Source: CALBZH01 sp964538515
Lineage (GTDB): Bacteria; Desulfobacterota; Syntrophobacteria; Syntrophobacterales; Syntrophobacteraceae
Assembly: GCA_964538515.1 (NCBI GenBank)
Contig: CAZIEW010000025.1
Coordinates: 1 to 64,000 of the forward strand
Direction of reading: 5' to 3'
DNA length: 64,000 nucleotides
Part shown: positions 1-8,926 of the stretch, in pieces
Layout: every line of letters starts with the position of its first letter
Numbering within the stretch: the first letter of the stretch is position 1
The notes under the pieces: generated by a model
Told to the model about the DNA's origin: nothing
The model's database searches: none
Seen by the model: the letters and a program-made list of their open reading frames with translations, nothing else
Position numbers and translations under genes: made by a program

Positions 1-49
1 TCAGCCGCACGAGCTCGGTCCAGTCTCAAGGCACAGCCCGACGGATCCC

Positions 50-76
50 TTGACAAGATAAAAGAGCGATTATTAG
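50..76 (+). promoter_or_regulatory. possible sigma-70 promoter
   Basis: A perfect -35 box TTGACA lies at 50-55 and a TATTAG -10-like box at 71-76. The 15-base spacer is short. It would serve the small gene that starts at 174, leaving a leader of roughly 90 bases. Assigned by eye from consensus only. Confidence 0.35.
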
Positions 77-173
77 TCATGTGATAACGTCTCTGTGCAA
101 CAGAGTAATTGAACAGAACGTCCTGATACAGCAGTGCTTTGTTGGGACATAACACGTCCCAAAGGAGATAACG

Positions 174-434
174 ATGAGCGAAGTGCAGAGTTACTGTGAC
201 AACCTGGTGACCGAGCTTGGTAGCTGGAAGGCCAAGGTCCAGGATGTATTGAGCCGAATCGACAGAGTCTCATCCGGTGACAAGGAGAAGATCATCGACC
301 AGGTCCGGGACTTGCACATGTTCCTGGGAGAGTTGGAGAACAGGATCGAGGGACTGAAGGTCGAATGCCCGACCAGCTGGGAGCCAGGATTCATTGAGAT
401 GGAGGCAAAGCTGAGCGAAAAGTATATTTACTAA
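174..434 (+). CDS. small hypothetical helical protein
   Basis: An 86-residue acidic protein of unknown function. The start is supported by AAAGGAGATAACG just before the ATG. There is no signal peptide or membrane segment. The residues from about 5 to 60 are rich in Glu, Lys, Leu and Asp with heptad-like spacing, so a cytoplasmic helical or coiled-coil protein is likely. The single cysteine pattern (one near residue 8, one near 65) gives no known motif. It is convergent with the DUF5675 gene, and a terminator hairpin follows immediately after its stop codon. I do not recognise the family. Confidence 0.7.
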   Translation: MSEVQSYCDNLVTELGSWKAKVQDVLSRIDRVSSGDKEKIIDQVRDLHMFLGELENRIEGLKVECPTSWEPGFIEMEAKLSEKYIY

Positions 435-467
435 AAAGCTCCAGGAGCGCCGTAAGGTGGGAGCTTT
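435..467. terminator. bidirectional rho-independent terminator
   Basis: An 8-bp perfect inverted repeat, AAAGCTCC at 435-442 and GGAGCTTT at 460-467, starts at the base after the stop of the small plus-strand gene. Read on the minus strand the stem is followed by a run of five T, so it should also stop transcription of the convergent DUF5675 gene. Confidence 0.65.
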
Positions 468-472
468 CCTTA

Positions 473-492
473 GGCTCATCCACGGATGAGCC
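473..492. repeat. tight 9-bp inverted repeat between convergent genes
   Basis: GGCTCATCC at 473-481 and GGATGAGCC at 484-492 are perfect complements separated by two bases. No T tract follows on either strand. It lies just beside the terminator at 435-467 and may add to it, or may be a protein-binding site. Confidence 0.45.
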
Positions 493-607
493 GAGCCCCA
501 AGTTCTTGAGGCAGGGGAGGAAGAACGGTTTCCTTCCCTGCCTGTCGTTGAGGGGCAACCGTCATCCCATGGTCCCGAAACCGGGCTCAACCCCGTCCGC
601 GCGCGCC

Positions 608-982
608 TCATGCCACGACGCCATCTGTCACGATGACGGTGACATTCCACCCGTTCTTGGGCGTGATGTCGTTCCACATGCGAAGAAGCTCCCTACGCCT
701 GATGACGATGCATCCATTCGACCAAGCCGCATTCCTGCCTTCATGGATGAAGATTCCCTCAAATCCGGGTACGCATGGGATGTAAATGCCGGGGCGCTTT
801 TCTCCTGTCACTGAATCGCGCTTGGTCTTCATGCGGGTTGCATAGCAGTAAGGATAGGTTCCGGGAGGGATCTTCTTTTTCAGGTCCCACCAGCACGTTG
901 TTGACACTCGGAGCGGTCCATTGGCATAAACGAGCATTCCCCGGCTTGGACCTCTCAGAACCCGAATGGTGTACTCATCCAT
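608..982 (-). CDS. DUF5675 family protein
   Basis: A 124-residue protein matching the DUF5675 family from memory. The C-terminal half shows the family hallmark: a short IFIHEG stretch followed by Ser-Asn-Gly-Cys-Ile and a Val-Ile strand (about residues 75-95). This resembles the His/Ser-x-Gly-Cys core of L,D-transpeptidase-like folds, but catalysis has not been shown for this family and I do not claim it. No signal peptide is visible. DUF5675 genes are often seen near phage or cell-wall genes, yet no phage gene is near here. It ends towards the bidirectional terminator at 435-467. Confidence 0.75.
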   Translation of the reverse strand: MDEYTIRVLRGPSRGMLVYANGPLRVSTTCWWDLKKKIPPGTYPYCYATRMKTKRDSVTGEKRPGIYIPCVPGFEGIFIHEGRNAAWSNGCIVIRRRELLRMWNDITPKNGWNVTVIVTDGVVA

Positions 983-1035
983 GCTTCGCTCCTTCCCTCT
1001 CGGGAGCCGCAGCCTCTACGGCAGGACTCCCATGA

Positions 1036-3921
1036 TCACGTTTTTTCCAGCGATTCGGCCAGCACAATAACGGGATGCACCGCCCGGCGGCCCGTGCCGT
1101 GGGCGATGTGGTGTCGGCAGGAGAATCCCGCCGCTGCAACAATGGCATCGGGGGGAGCATTCCGGACCGCGGGGAAGAGGCGATCCTCGCCCATGGCCAT
1201 CGAAAGGTCGTAGTGCTCGCGCTCAAAACCGAAAGACCCCGCCATACCGCAGCATCCACTGGGGATTTCTTCAACCAATGCGTTCGGGATGAGGCGCAGC
1301 ATCCGCAAAAGCGGCTCGGTCCCCGACAGGGCTTTCTGGTGGCAGTGTCCGTGGACCAGAACCGGACGCGGTAATGGAAATCCTTTCAAGGGAAGGTTCA
1401 GACGGCCGTCCTCTGCAAGCTGCACAAGGAGCTCTTCGACCATCAGAGCCTGTTGTGAGACTCGCCGAGCGTCGGCAGTGCGAAGAAGATCGGGGTATTC
1501 ATCCCGAAAAGCGGCGATGGCGCTCGGCTCGACACCCACAATGGGGATGGAGCGGGCGGCGAACGGAGCGAGCAAGGTGACGTTGTGGCGAGCGTCGCGG
1601 CGGGCTTCCTCCAGGAGCCCTTTGGAGATCAGGGGGCGTCCTTCGCAGCGCCTGCCGTTGACCAGCAGCACGTCAAAACCCGCCGCTTCCAGGACTCGGA
1701 CGGCGGCTTGTCCGACTTCGGGCTCGTTGTACGAAAGCGTGAGGTCATCCCAAAGCACAAGGGGACTGCGCGGCTCTGTTCGCTCCGTCCCATCGCTCGA
1801 AGGTTTCCGCGTATGAAACCACGCCTGAAACGTCTGCGCCGCGAAAGAGGGAAAAGGGCGTCGGCGATCGATCCGGAGGGTATGCTCCAGCAGGAGCCGT
1901 ACCTTCGGATTGGAAAGCACCCAATTGGCAAGCACAGGGAAACGGGCTCCCAGGCGGCTGAGTGTGGCGATGTGCCCAAAAAAACGATCTCGCGGCGTGA
2001 TCCCATGGGCTGCATGGTAGTGGGCCAGGAATTCCGACTTCAGCTTGGCCATGTCCACACCGGAGGGGCACTCCCCACGACAAGCCTTGCATTGCACGCA
2101 CAGGTCCAGGACATCGAAGAGCTCGCGACTCGTCAGCCCCCCCGTGTCGAGCTGTCCGGTCATGGCGGCCCGCAGAGCGTTGGCGCGCCCCCTCGTCGAA
2201 TGAGCCTCTTCGTGGGTGACCATGTAGGATGGGCACATCACACCACTTTCGCGCTTGCGACAGAGCCCCTGGCCGTTGCACATCTCGACGGCGCCGGCGA
2301 AGCCTCCATCGGCCGAAAAATCGTAGAACGTCTCGCTTGGGGCAAGCGGCGTGCCGTAGCCCGGATGAAAGCGCAGAAGCCGGATATCCCATGGCTCTGG
2401 AGCATCCACGATCTTGCCCGGATTCATGAGACCAAACGGATCAAAAAGGGTCTTCAACTCCTTGAAGGCACGATGGAGGACTGGCCCGTAGAGCTCTTCG
2501 TTGTAATGACTGCGCGCAAACCCCTCACCATGCTCGCCCGTCGTCGTGCCTCCCAACCGGATGGCGAGTCTGGCAATCCCTTGGGAGATGGTGCGCATTT
2601 GCTCGAGTCCCCTCGGGGACTTGAGATTCACAAGGGGCATGATGTGCAGGCACCCCGCGGAGGCATGAGCGGAAAAACTGGGCTCCGTCCCGGCTTCCCG
2701 GCAGATCCGCTCGGCTTCCAAGGCGAATGCGGGGAGCTGCTGAATCGGCACCACGGCATCGTCGGCAAAGGCGAGCGGCTTGGCATCCCCTCGCTGGCTC
2801 AGGAGCAGCCCGAAGCTAGCCTTCCGAGCAATCCAGACGTTTTCCATCTCGGAGGGCAGGGTTTGGTGGACGATGGCACCGTGATGCCCCTCCCGTCTGA
2901 GGGCGGCCTCCATTCCGGCGGCGCGATCAGCCAACGCACGATCGTCCATCCCTGCGAATTCAACGATCAGGATGATCCGAGGGTCTCCCACGACAAAATG
3001 CAGGCGGGGGCCGAATTCCGGGCTGCGGCGAGTGAGCTGGATGAAAAACCGATCCATGAGCTCGATCGAAGCCGGCTGGCTTTCGAGAATCCCGGGTACG
3101 GCGTCGAGGGATTCGCGGAGGCTTTCGAAGTGGACGACGGCCAGTCGCGAGCAGCATGGACGGTCCACCAGACCCACCGTGACGTCCGTCACGGTAGCGA
3201 GTGTCCCCTCGGAGCCGACCACAAGAGGCGTCAAATTGAACGGCCGCCCGGCGTCCAAGTCCTGGAGCATCCGCTTCAGATTGTAGCCGGCCACATTTCG
3301 CCACACCGGTGGATACCCGGTCGCGATCGCCTCGCGATATCGACTCAGCAGATCCGGTACCTGGTGGTACAACCTTCCTTCCAGGGAGGGAAGCCCGGCC
3401 AGGGCCTTCATGGAGCCCTCCGAACAAGGCGAAAAACGTGCGCGGCCGCCGTCAGCCAGGACAACGCCCACTTCCCGGACGTGATCCACCATCATTCCGT
3501 AGACGATGGAGTGGGCACCGGTGGAGTTGTTTCCCGTCATTCCGCCGAGGGTGGCGGAAGGACTGGATGAGGGATCGGGTCCGATCATCAGCCCGTGCGG
3601 GCGAAGCGCTCCGTTGACCTGGTCCAGGACCGCCCCGGCCTCGACCCGCACCCAGCGCTCCTCGGAATTGATTTCCAGAATACCGTTCAAGTGGCGCGAC
3701 AGATCCAGCACGAGGGCCGTGCCCACCGTCTGGCCCGACAGGCTTGTACCGCCCCCTCGCGGGATGATGGGGACTTTATGAGCGGCCGCCACGCTGACGG
3801 CCGCAGCAACGTCGTCTGCGTCAACCGGCAGGACCACGCCGATGGGCATGACCTGATAGCTGGACGCGTCGGTGCTGTAGAGCAGGCGGCTCATGCGGTC
3901 GAAGCGCACCGGACCGCGCAC
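1036..3921 (-). CDS. FAD-linked D-2-hydroxyacid dehydrogenase with Fe-S and CCG domains (GlcD-GlpC fusion, YdiJ-like)
   Basis: A 961-residue fused flavin/iron-sulfur dehydrogenase. Domain order: PCMH-type FAD-binding domain with a PRGGGTSLSGQ nucleotide loop near residues 54-64, FAD-oxidase C-terminal domain to about 530, cysteine-rich ferredoxin-like clusters near 545-565 (CNGQGLC) and 605-620 (CVQCKACRGEC), and a CCG (heterodisulfide-reductase-like) domain with SGCCG near 889. Such fusions oxidise D-lactate or D-2-hydroxyglutarate and pass electrons to the respiratory chain; the substrate here is not known. The GTG at 3921 is the only canonical start in the frame, but conserved-looking coding sequence (LLDAVRRVV) continues upstream of it, so the true N-terminus probably lies near 3950-3970. 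See the finding on the missing start. Confidence 0.9.
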   Translation of the reverse strand: MRGPVRFDRMSRLLYSTDASSYQVMPIGVVLPVDADDVAAAVSVAAAHKVPIIPRGGGTSLSGQTVGTALVLDLSRHLNGILEINSEERWVRVEAGAVLDQVNGALRPHGLMIGPDPSSSPSATLGGMTGNNSTGAHSIVYGMMVDHVREVGVVLADGGRARFSPCSEGSMKALAGLPSLEGRLYHQVPDLLSRYREAIATGYPPVWRNVAGYNLKRMLQDLDAGRPFNLTPLVVGSEGTLATVTDVTVGLVDRPCCSRLAVVHFESLRESLDAVPGILESQPASIELMDRFFIQLTRRSPEFGPRLHFVVGDPRIILIVEFAGMDDRALADRAAGMEAALRREGHHGAIVHQTLPSEMENVWIARKASFGLLLSQRGDAKPLAFADDAVVPIQQLPAFALEAERICREAGTEPSFSAHASAGCLHIMPLVNLKSPRGLEQMRTISQGIARLAIRLGGTTTGEHGEGFARSHYNEELYGPVLHRAFKELKTLFDPFGLMNPGKIVDAPEPWDIRLLRFHPGYGTPLAPSETFYDFSADGGFAGAVEMCNGQGLCRKRESGVMCPSYMVTHEEAHSTRGRANALRAAMTGQLDTGGLTSRELFDVLDLCVQCKACRGECPSGVDMAKLKSEFLAHYHAAHGITPRDRFFGHIATLSRLGARFPVLANWVLSNPKVRLLLEHTLRIDRRRPFPSFAAQTFQAWFHTRKPSSDGTERTEPRSPLVLWDDLTLSYNEPEVGQAAVRVLEAAGFDVLLVNGRRCEGRPLISKGLLEEARRDARHNVTLLAPFAARSIPIVGVEPSAIAAFRDEYPDLLRTADARRVSQQALMVEELLVQLAEDGRLNLPLKGFPLPRPVLVHGHCHQKALSGTEPLLRMLRLIPNALVEEIPSGCCGMAGSFGFEREHYDLSMAMGEDRLFPAVRNAPPDAIVAAAGFSCRHHIAHGTGRRAVHPVIVLAESLEKT

Positions 3922-3997
3922 GACGCGCCGGACCGCATCCAGAAGGTCATTGGATGAACGATTGATGGCTCGCTTCCCCTTTGATTCGGTTGTACCG

Positions 3998-4032
3998 AAA
4001 AAAGCACGGCCGGCAGAGGAGCCCGGCCATGC
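3998..4032 (-). terminator. rho-independent terminator after the NamZ fusion gene
   Basis: On the minus strand a 10-bp stem (4023-4032 with 4004-4013, one G-T pair) is followed directly by TTTTTT (4003-3998). It lies about 85 bases beyond the stop of the beta-lactamase-NamZ gene and separates it from the FAD/Fe-S dehydrogenase gene. Confidence 0.85.
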
Positions 4033-4116
4033 GAACGATCATTGTGTCTATTAACACATCAGCCGGACGGACAACAACCAGCCGGTTGCCTGCTCCTCGA
4101 GGCTTCGTGCTCTCGG

Positions 4117-6678
4117 TCAGTAGATCAAATACTGCTCTCTCAGCCGGCAGAAAGCAGCAAGATCCTTCTGCCATGCTCGTCTGATCTCCACGGGCGACAC
4201 GCCCGCCTTGATGGCCTGCAGAACCGCCCTCGATCCCAGCATCCCGATTGTCTTGTCAACCTCGAAGTGCTTGGGATAAAGCTGATACAGGGCGGCTGAA
4301 AGCTCGATCCCAAGAAGGGGTGAATCCAGCACGACTCGGTCAGTCAGTCGGATCTTCACACCGCTGCACGTCTTTCCTTTAAAGCGATCGGACTTCGGGG
4401 TGAGCACAACCGGCTCGAATGCAACACCCGCGATTGACCGCCCGCTCAGATACCGGGCCAGCTCCTCGCCCAAAATCCAGGGCGCCCCGACGACTTCAAA
4501 CGGCGTGTCCGTACCCCGGCCAACGCTCACATTTGCCGATTCCAGAAGGGCCACGCCCGGGTACAGGATGGCTTGGCTCAGGGAGCGGAGGTTGGGGGAC
4601 GGATTGACCCATGGAAGTCCGGTTTCGTCGAGCCAGGCATCCCGGTGGTAGCCTTCGAGCTTCACCACGTGGAGCTTTGCACCGATCCCGTTTTCCCGGT
4701 TGAAAAGCTGAGCCAGCTCACCTGGGGTCATGCCGTAGCGTGTGGGCAACGGATAGTAACCGGTAAACGAGCGGAATGCAGGGTCCATGACAGGGCCCTG
4801 GACCGATGAGGCCGTGATGGGATCGGGGCGGTCCAGCACATAAAAATCCAGGCCTGCCGCCGCCGCGGCTTCCATCGCGTATGCCATGGTTGTGATGTAG
4901 GTGTAGAATCGGGCTCCCACGTCCTGAATGTCGTAGACGAGCGCATCCAGGCCCTGGAGCATGTCCGGCGTTGGGCGCTTGACTTCCCCGTAAAGGCTGT
5001 GGACGGGCAGTCCCGTAGCGGGGTCCTTCCCGGAAGCGAACTTGGCGTCGACATTACCGAACAGGCCGTGCTCCGGGCTGAAAATCGCCTTCAGATTCAC
5101 ACCCGGCGCATGGAGCAGCACCTGAAGCGTCGACCGGCCGGCTCCGTCGATTCCAGTCTGGTTGGTGATGAGGCCGATGCTGCGACCCCTGAGGGCAGCA
5201 AACCCGTTTGAGGCAAGGACATCGATCCCTGGGCGGACGGTTTGGGCTGAGTCACTCTGGCCATGCTCACTATCCACAGGCACGGCCGCCGATGCCGCCG
5301 AGGAGCCAGGCTCCGCAGAAGGCCCCAGCCGAAAGGCTCCGGCGACGATGGATGCAACCGCGGCCCGCAGATTCTTCACCTGGCCTTTGCCGTCCGGATG
5401 CAACCGATTGGCGCAAATGATGAGAAACGTCCTGGAGTGGGGGTCGATCCACAGGGAGGATCCCGTGTAGCCCGTGTGGCCGAAAGAGCCTTCGGGGAAA
5501 GCCGCGGTGTGCTCCTTGCTGTAAGGCGAGCGCATATCCCACCCAAGACCGCGAAGCGTCGGCGCACCGGTGCCCTGGATTGGAGTCGCCCGGGTCATGG
5601 CGGCGACCGAATCGGGCGCGAGGACGCGGTGTTTGCCGCTCACACCTCCATCCAGAAGCATTTGAGCGAACCGCGCAAGATCGTCGGCGGTTGAAAAGAG
5701 CCCCGCGTTCCCGGCCACCCCCCCCATGCGAAAGGCTGTTGGGTCCTGAACCTCGCCCCACCTCAGCGCCCCTCTCTCCACGTCGGACGGCGCAATGCGC
5801 ATCCGCTGCGTTTTCGGGGGCTTGAATCCAGTACCGCTCATGCCGAGCGGGGTGAAGATTTCCCGGGAGCAGTAGACGTCGAGCGGGACACCTGAAACCC
5901 TTCGGACGATCTCACCCAGAAGGATGAAATTGACGTCGCTGTAACGGAACTCCTTTCCCGGAGGACCCAGAGGGGGATCCGAGACGATGGTTGAGAGTGC
6001 CCCGTCGTAGCCCGCCCACGACGCCCGCGGATTCAAACCGACCCGCAGGCCGGAGGTGTGCGTCAGCAACTGGCGGAGCGTGATGGTACCCTTGCCGTTG
6101 GCCGCAAATTCGGGCCAATAGGTGGCGACAGGGTCGTCCAGCCGCAGCCGGCCGCGCTCGGAGAGCTGCATGATGGCTGGGGTCGTGGCAATAACCTTGG
6201 TGAGCGACGCAATGTCGAAGACCGTGTCCACCAGCATCGGCTCGGGACGCGGCTCAAAGGCGCGGTGGCCGAACGCCTTGCGGTAGACCAGCTTGCCGTT
6301 GTGCCCAACCAGGATGACGGCACCCGGGATATGCCGGTCCCGAATTTCCTGGTCCACGACGCCGTCTATCCCCGAAAGCGGTCCCGTACCGACGCCCGGA
6401 GCGGCAGGAACGGGCTGCTGCTGGACCTGCCGGGGCTTCGGCGGGGCAGCCGTCGGGGCCTGAGGCGAAAGGGTGGTCGGACCGCAGGCGGTCAGACAAA
6501 GAAGGAGAAGCAGGAGCCACACCGTCTGCTCTGGAAGATGTCGCGCCTGTTCGATGCCCAACCCTTCATGGACACCCGCTAGCACGGTCGGACTGGACCG
6601 AGGCATCCCGAAACGCGCACAAGGGGCTGCGCTCCGTCGCCGTGTCAGACCGGTTGAAAGCCTGTGAGAGCAATTCAT
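4117..6678 (-). CDS. lipoprotein fusion of a serine beta-lactamase-like domain and a NamZ (DUF1343) exo-N-acetylmuramidase domain
   Basis: An 853-residue two-domain exported protein. A hydrophobic stretch ends in LTAC (about residues 63-66), a lipobox, so the mature protein is probably a lipoprotein. The actual start may be later than the ATG at 6678 because about 50 residues precede the signal. The first domain is class C beta-lactamase/esterase-like with the SLTK nucleophile motif near residue 158 and a YSDVN motif. The second, from about residue 495, is DUF1343: it begins GLITNQTG and contains SPEHGLFG and VYDIQDVGARFYTY. NamZ of Bacillus removes MurNAc from peptidoglycan ends, so a role in wall recycling is likely. 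NamZ and beta-lactamase-like genes are often neighbours; here they are one chain. Confidence 0.88.
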   Translation of the reverse strand: MNCSHRLSTGLTRRRSAAPCARFGMPRSSPTVLAGVHEGLGIEQARHLPEQTVWLLLLLLCLTACGPTTLSPQAPTAAPPKPRQVQQQPVPAAPGVGTGPLSGIDGVVDQEIRDRHIPGAVILVGHNGKLVYRKAFGHRAFEPRPEPMLVDTVFDIASLTKVIATTPAIMQLSERGRLRLDDPVATYWPEFAANGKGTITLRQLLTHTSGLRVGLNPRASWAGYDGALSTIVSDPPLGPPGKEFRYSDVNFILLGEIVRRVSGVPLDVYCSREIFTPLGMSGTGFKPPKTQRMRIAPSDVERGALRWGEVQDPTAFRMGGVAGNAGLFSTADDLARFAQMLLDGGVSGKHRVLAPDSVAAMTRATPIQGTGAPTLRGLGWDMRSPYSKEHTAAFPEGSFGHTGYTGSSLWIDPHSRTFLIICANRLHPDGKGQVKNLRAAVASIVAGAFRLGPSAEPGSSAASAAVPVDSEHGQSDSAQTVRPGIDVLASNGFAALRGRSIGLITNQTGIDGAGRSTLQVLLHAPGVNLKAIFSPEHGLFGNVDAKFASGKDPATGLPVHSLYGEVKRPTPDMLQGLDALVYDIQDVGARFYTYITTMAYAMEAAAAAGLDFYVLDRPDPITASSVQGPVMDPAFRSFTGYYPLPTRYGMTPGELAQLFNRENGIGAKLHVVKLEGYHRDAWLDETGLPWVNPSPNLRSLSQAILYPGVALLESANVSVGRGTDTPFEVVGAPWILGEELARYLSGRSIAGVAFEPVVLTPKSDRFKGKTCSGVKIRLTDRVVLDSPLLGIELSAALYQLYPKHFEVDKTIGMLGSRAVLQAIKAGVSPVEIRRAWQKDLAAFCRLREQYLIY

Positions 6679-6808
6679 GACTAAGGAAGACCCCTCGCGA
6701 AAGTGGGTTCGGGGGCTCGGGCTTTGGGCGACGCCGCTGAGATCCCGAGAAGCAGGCAGGCTGAAACCGGAGCACTGACACCGTACAGCCCGTCATGCGG
6801 CAAGCGGT

Positions 6809-8053
6809 TCAGTCGAGGAACTTCTTGGGGTAGACGTTGCGCGGGTTCCAGAACATCCAGCCCCAGGCGCCGAAGTCCTCCGCCGCCTTGACCTGAGTCT
6901 TCATCTCTTGCTCGTTGAAGGCCTTGCCTCCGAACGCGTAATCCCGAAACGCCTGAAGCCAGGGCCGGAAGCGATTGGGCGTTGTGCTCGTGCGCTCCCT
7001 GGCGTGCTTCAAGCTCAGGAGAACGACCTCGTAAGGGTGCTGGACGGGGTTGCGATACTTGGGAATGCCGTCTTGGAATCCAGACGGGTAGAGCATCGGT
7101 GCCACGACGTCCACGGCTTCCATGATCGGCTCGATCTTCTGCCCGATATCCGTGTCGTTGGTGTTCCAGAGCACGTACCCGAAGATGTCGGCGGCAACCA
7201 CGACGTTGTAAGGAACAAGGGCCTTGTGGGCCGCCTGGAGGAATCCGGTGATGGTCCGCGTGCGGCTCTCTTCAGTTGCGGGCTGGGAGAACACCGTTCC
7301 CTTGTTGTCGGGAAAGCGCACGTAGTCGAACTGGATCTCGTCAAACCCGGCTTCGGCGGCGGCCTTGGCGATGGCGATGTTGTAGTCCCAGACTTCCTTC
7401 CGGAAGGGATCCATCCAGCGCAGCTTCTCGCGGTCCCGAAAAGGGCCGCCCCGCTTCATGGATACCGCCCATTCGGGCTTCGCTCCGGCGAGGGGATCGT
7501 CCTTAAACACGACGATGCGCGCGATGAGATAGATGCCTTGCTCCCTGAGCTTCGACAGCAGCGCCGGCATGTCCTTGACCGTGATCACCTTCTGGGCTCC
7601 GACCTGAGCAGCCAAGGGGATGTCCACCTTGAAGGGGATCAATCCCCGGTCGCCTTTCACATCGATCACCAAGCTGTTCATCCTGTTCGCCTTCAGGGAC
7701 TCGATCGCTCCATCCCGGAGCTTGGCGTCGCCGATGCCGAAAACGGACAGGTAGAGTGCGTTGACCTGAAAGGGCGCCAGTGTAAGCTCCGGCGGGTCCT
7801 GGTCCAGCGACGATGCCGCAAAATCCTGCCGCTTGTAACCGGGGGCACGCACTCGGATCAGGTCTCCCGCGGCGTCAATGGTAAAGCGGCCGTCCTTGTC
7901 CGTGCGAGCCACCTGGTCGGCCACGGTCACGGAGGCCCCATGGAGAGGCTGCTTCGTTTTCGCGTCAACGACCTTTCCCTCAAAGGCGTGCGTCGAAGCG
8001 GCAACAAGTACCGTGGCTCCCAGCACGAACGCTCGCAAGAACACGGTCGGCAT
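6809..8053 (-). CDS. exported putative glycoside hydrolase (DUF4015/GHL type) with carboxypeptidase-regulatory-like domain
   Basis: A 414-residue exported protein. The start at 8053 (MPTVFLRAF) is chosen because AGGAAACGATCC precedes it and a signal peptide ending near Ala-Phe-Glu follows at once; a longer frame upstream lacks these. Residues 25-90 look like a CarboxypepD-regulatory beta-sandwich (GKVVDAKTKQPLHGASV, then TDKDGRF). The rest matches the DUF4015 TIM-barrel family, with GFDEIQFDYVRFPD as the probable acidic active-site strand. It is third in an operon after a response regulator and a polysaccharide deacetylase, pointing to processing of an extracellular glycan. The substrate is unknown. 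Confidence 0.8.
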   Translation of the reverse strand: MPTVFLRAFVLGATVLVAASTHAFEGKVVDAKTKQPLHGASVTVADQVARTDKDGRFTIDAAGDLIRVRAPGYKRQDFAASSLDQDPPELTLAPFQVNALYLSVFGIGDAKLRDGAIESLKANRMNSLVIDVKGDRGLIPFKVDIPLAAQVGAQKVITVKDMPALLSKLREQGIYLIARIVVFKDDPLAGAKPEWAVSMKRGGPFRDREKLRWMDPFRKEVWDYNIAIAKAAAEAGFDEIQFDYVRFPDNKGTVFSQPATEESRTRTITGFLQAAHKALVPYNVVVAADIFGYVLWNTNDTDIGQKIEPIMEAVDVVAPMLYPSGFQDGIPKYRNPVQHPYEVVLLSLKHARERTSTTPNRFRPWLQAFRDYAFGGKAFNEQEMKTQVKAAEDFGAWGWMFWNPRNVYPKKFLD

Positions 8054-8096
8054 GGATCGTTTCCTGTGATCATGAGGATTCAGCAATCGCTTCGAC

Positions 8097-8903
8097 CTAT
8101 CGAGCATATCCGGTTGGCGTCTTCCCCGCGCCTCGGCCCGAAACGATGCTCTGCAACGCTTTGGGTCCGACCCCGTTGCCAATGACATAGCGCGGTATCG
8201 CCATCAAGGGGTCGGATGGAGTAGCGTGGCGCCCCTCGATGCTGAACGCCGCCACATAGCCTGCCTGAGCGGCATCCCGCTCGAGGGCTTCGTCGTAGAT
8301 CCCGAAGGGCCATGCGAGAAGGTCCACGGGGGATCCCGACTTCTCTTCCAAAACTGTCCTGGATCTCTTGAGCTGGTCTTCCACCAGCTTTTGGTATTCA
8401 GCCGAAGGGAGCCTCTTCTTTTCCCGCTTGAAATCCGGATGCCAGTAGGAGTGGGACTGGATGTCGAACAAGCCGGTTTGCTTCAGCTCTTTCAACTGAT
8501 CCCAGGTCATCGCGTACGAAGCATGGGAAATAGCGGACGGATAGATGAACAGGGTCACCGGAATGGCGTATTGACGCACCACGGACAGCATCTCGGTGTA
8601 GACGGACCGATGACCGTCATCCACAGTGATGACGACGGACTGCGGCGGTGGAGGAGGTCCCTGACCTCGAAGCCAGTCGACCGCCGTCCGCAATGGGATC
8701 ACCGTGTAATGATTGTCCGAAAGCCATTTAACCTGGGATTCAAAGACTGCCGTCGTAATCGTTGTGCTGTCCGCGACCACAGGCCCGAACCGGTGGTAGC
8801 AAAAAACCGGCACGCCCGTCGGTGCCTCGGCCGCGGCAGACCTCGGGCAGAGGATCAGGCAGAGCAGGGTCATTGCGATTGCCAATCGCCAGATGCGAGT
8901 CAT
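8097..8903 (-). CDS. exported polysaccharide deacetylase (carbohydrate esterase 4-like)
   Basis: A 268-residue secreted NodB-fold deacetylase. A signal peptide covers about residues 1-25. The family motifs are TVDDGH (93-98, usually TFDDG), with D95 as the likely base and D96 as metal ligand, HSYWH (151-155) giving the two metal histidines, and a WPFG strand later. The ATG at 8903 has GGAAG in front; an alternative GTG at 8930 sits four bases after the stop of the response-regulator gene. The gene therefore looks cotranscribed with that regulator. Substrates in this family are N-acetylated glycans such as poly-GlcNAc or peptidoglycan; here the choice is open. Confidence 0.88.
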   Translation of the reverse strand: MTRIWRLAIAMTLLCLILCPRSAAAEAPTGVPVFCYHRFGPVVADSTTITTAVFESQVKWLSDNHYTVIPLRTAVDWLRGQGPPPPPQSVVITVDDGHRSVYTEMLSVVRQYAIPVTLFIYPSAISHASYAMTWDQLKELKQTGLFDIQSHSYWHPDFKREKKRLPSAEYQKLVEDQLKRSRTVLEEKSGSPVDLLAWPFGIYDEALERDAAQAGYVAAFSIEGRHATPSDPLMAIPRYVIGNGVGPKALQSIVSGRGAGKTPTGYAR

Positions 8904-8926
8904 GGTCTTCCGTTTCGTGCTGAGGG

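Noticed and set aside
1585..3570. 661-codon plus-strand frame opposite the FAD/Fe-S dehydrogenase gene
   Set aside because: It is a mirror of a well-recognised gene; GC-rich codon use leaves the opposite strand open. No ribosome site or similarity.
3947..4174. 75-codon minus-strand frame across the terminator before the dehydrogenase gene
   Set aside because: It contains the terminator hairpin and overlaps the dehydrogenase N-terminus in another frame; no similarity. Considered as a frameshifted start of the dehydrogenase but its sequence does not fit the family.
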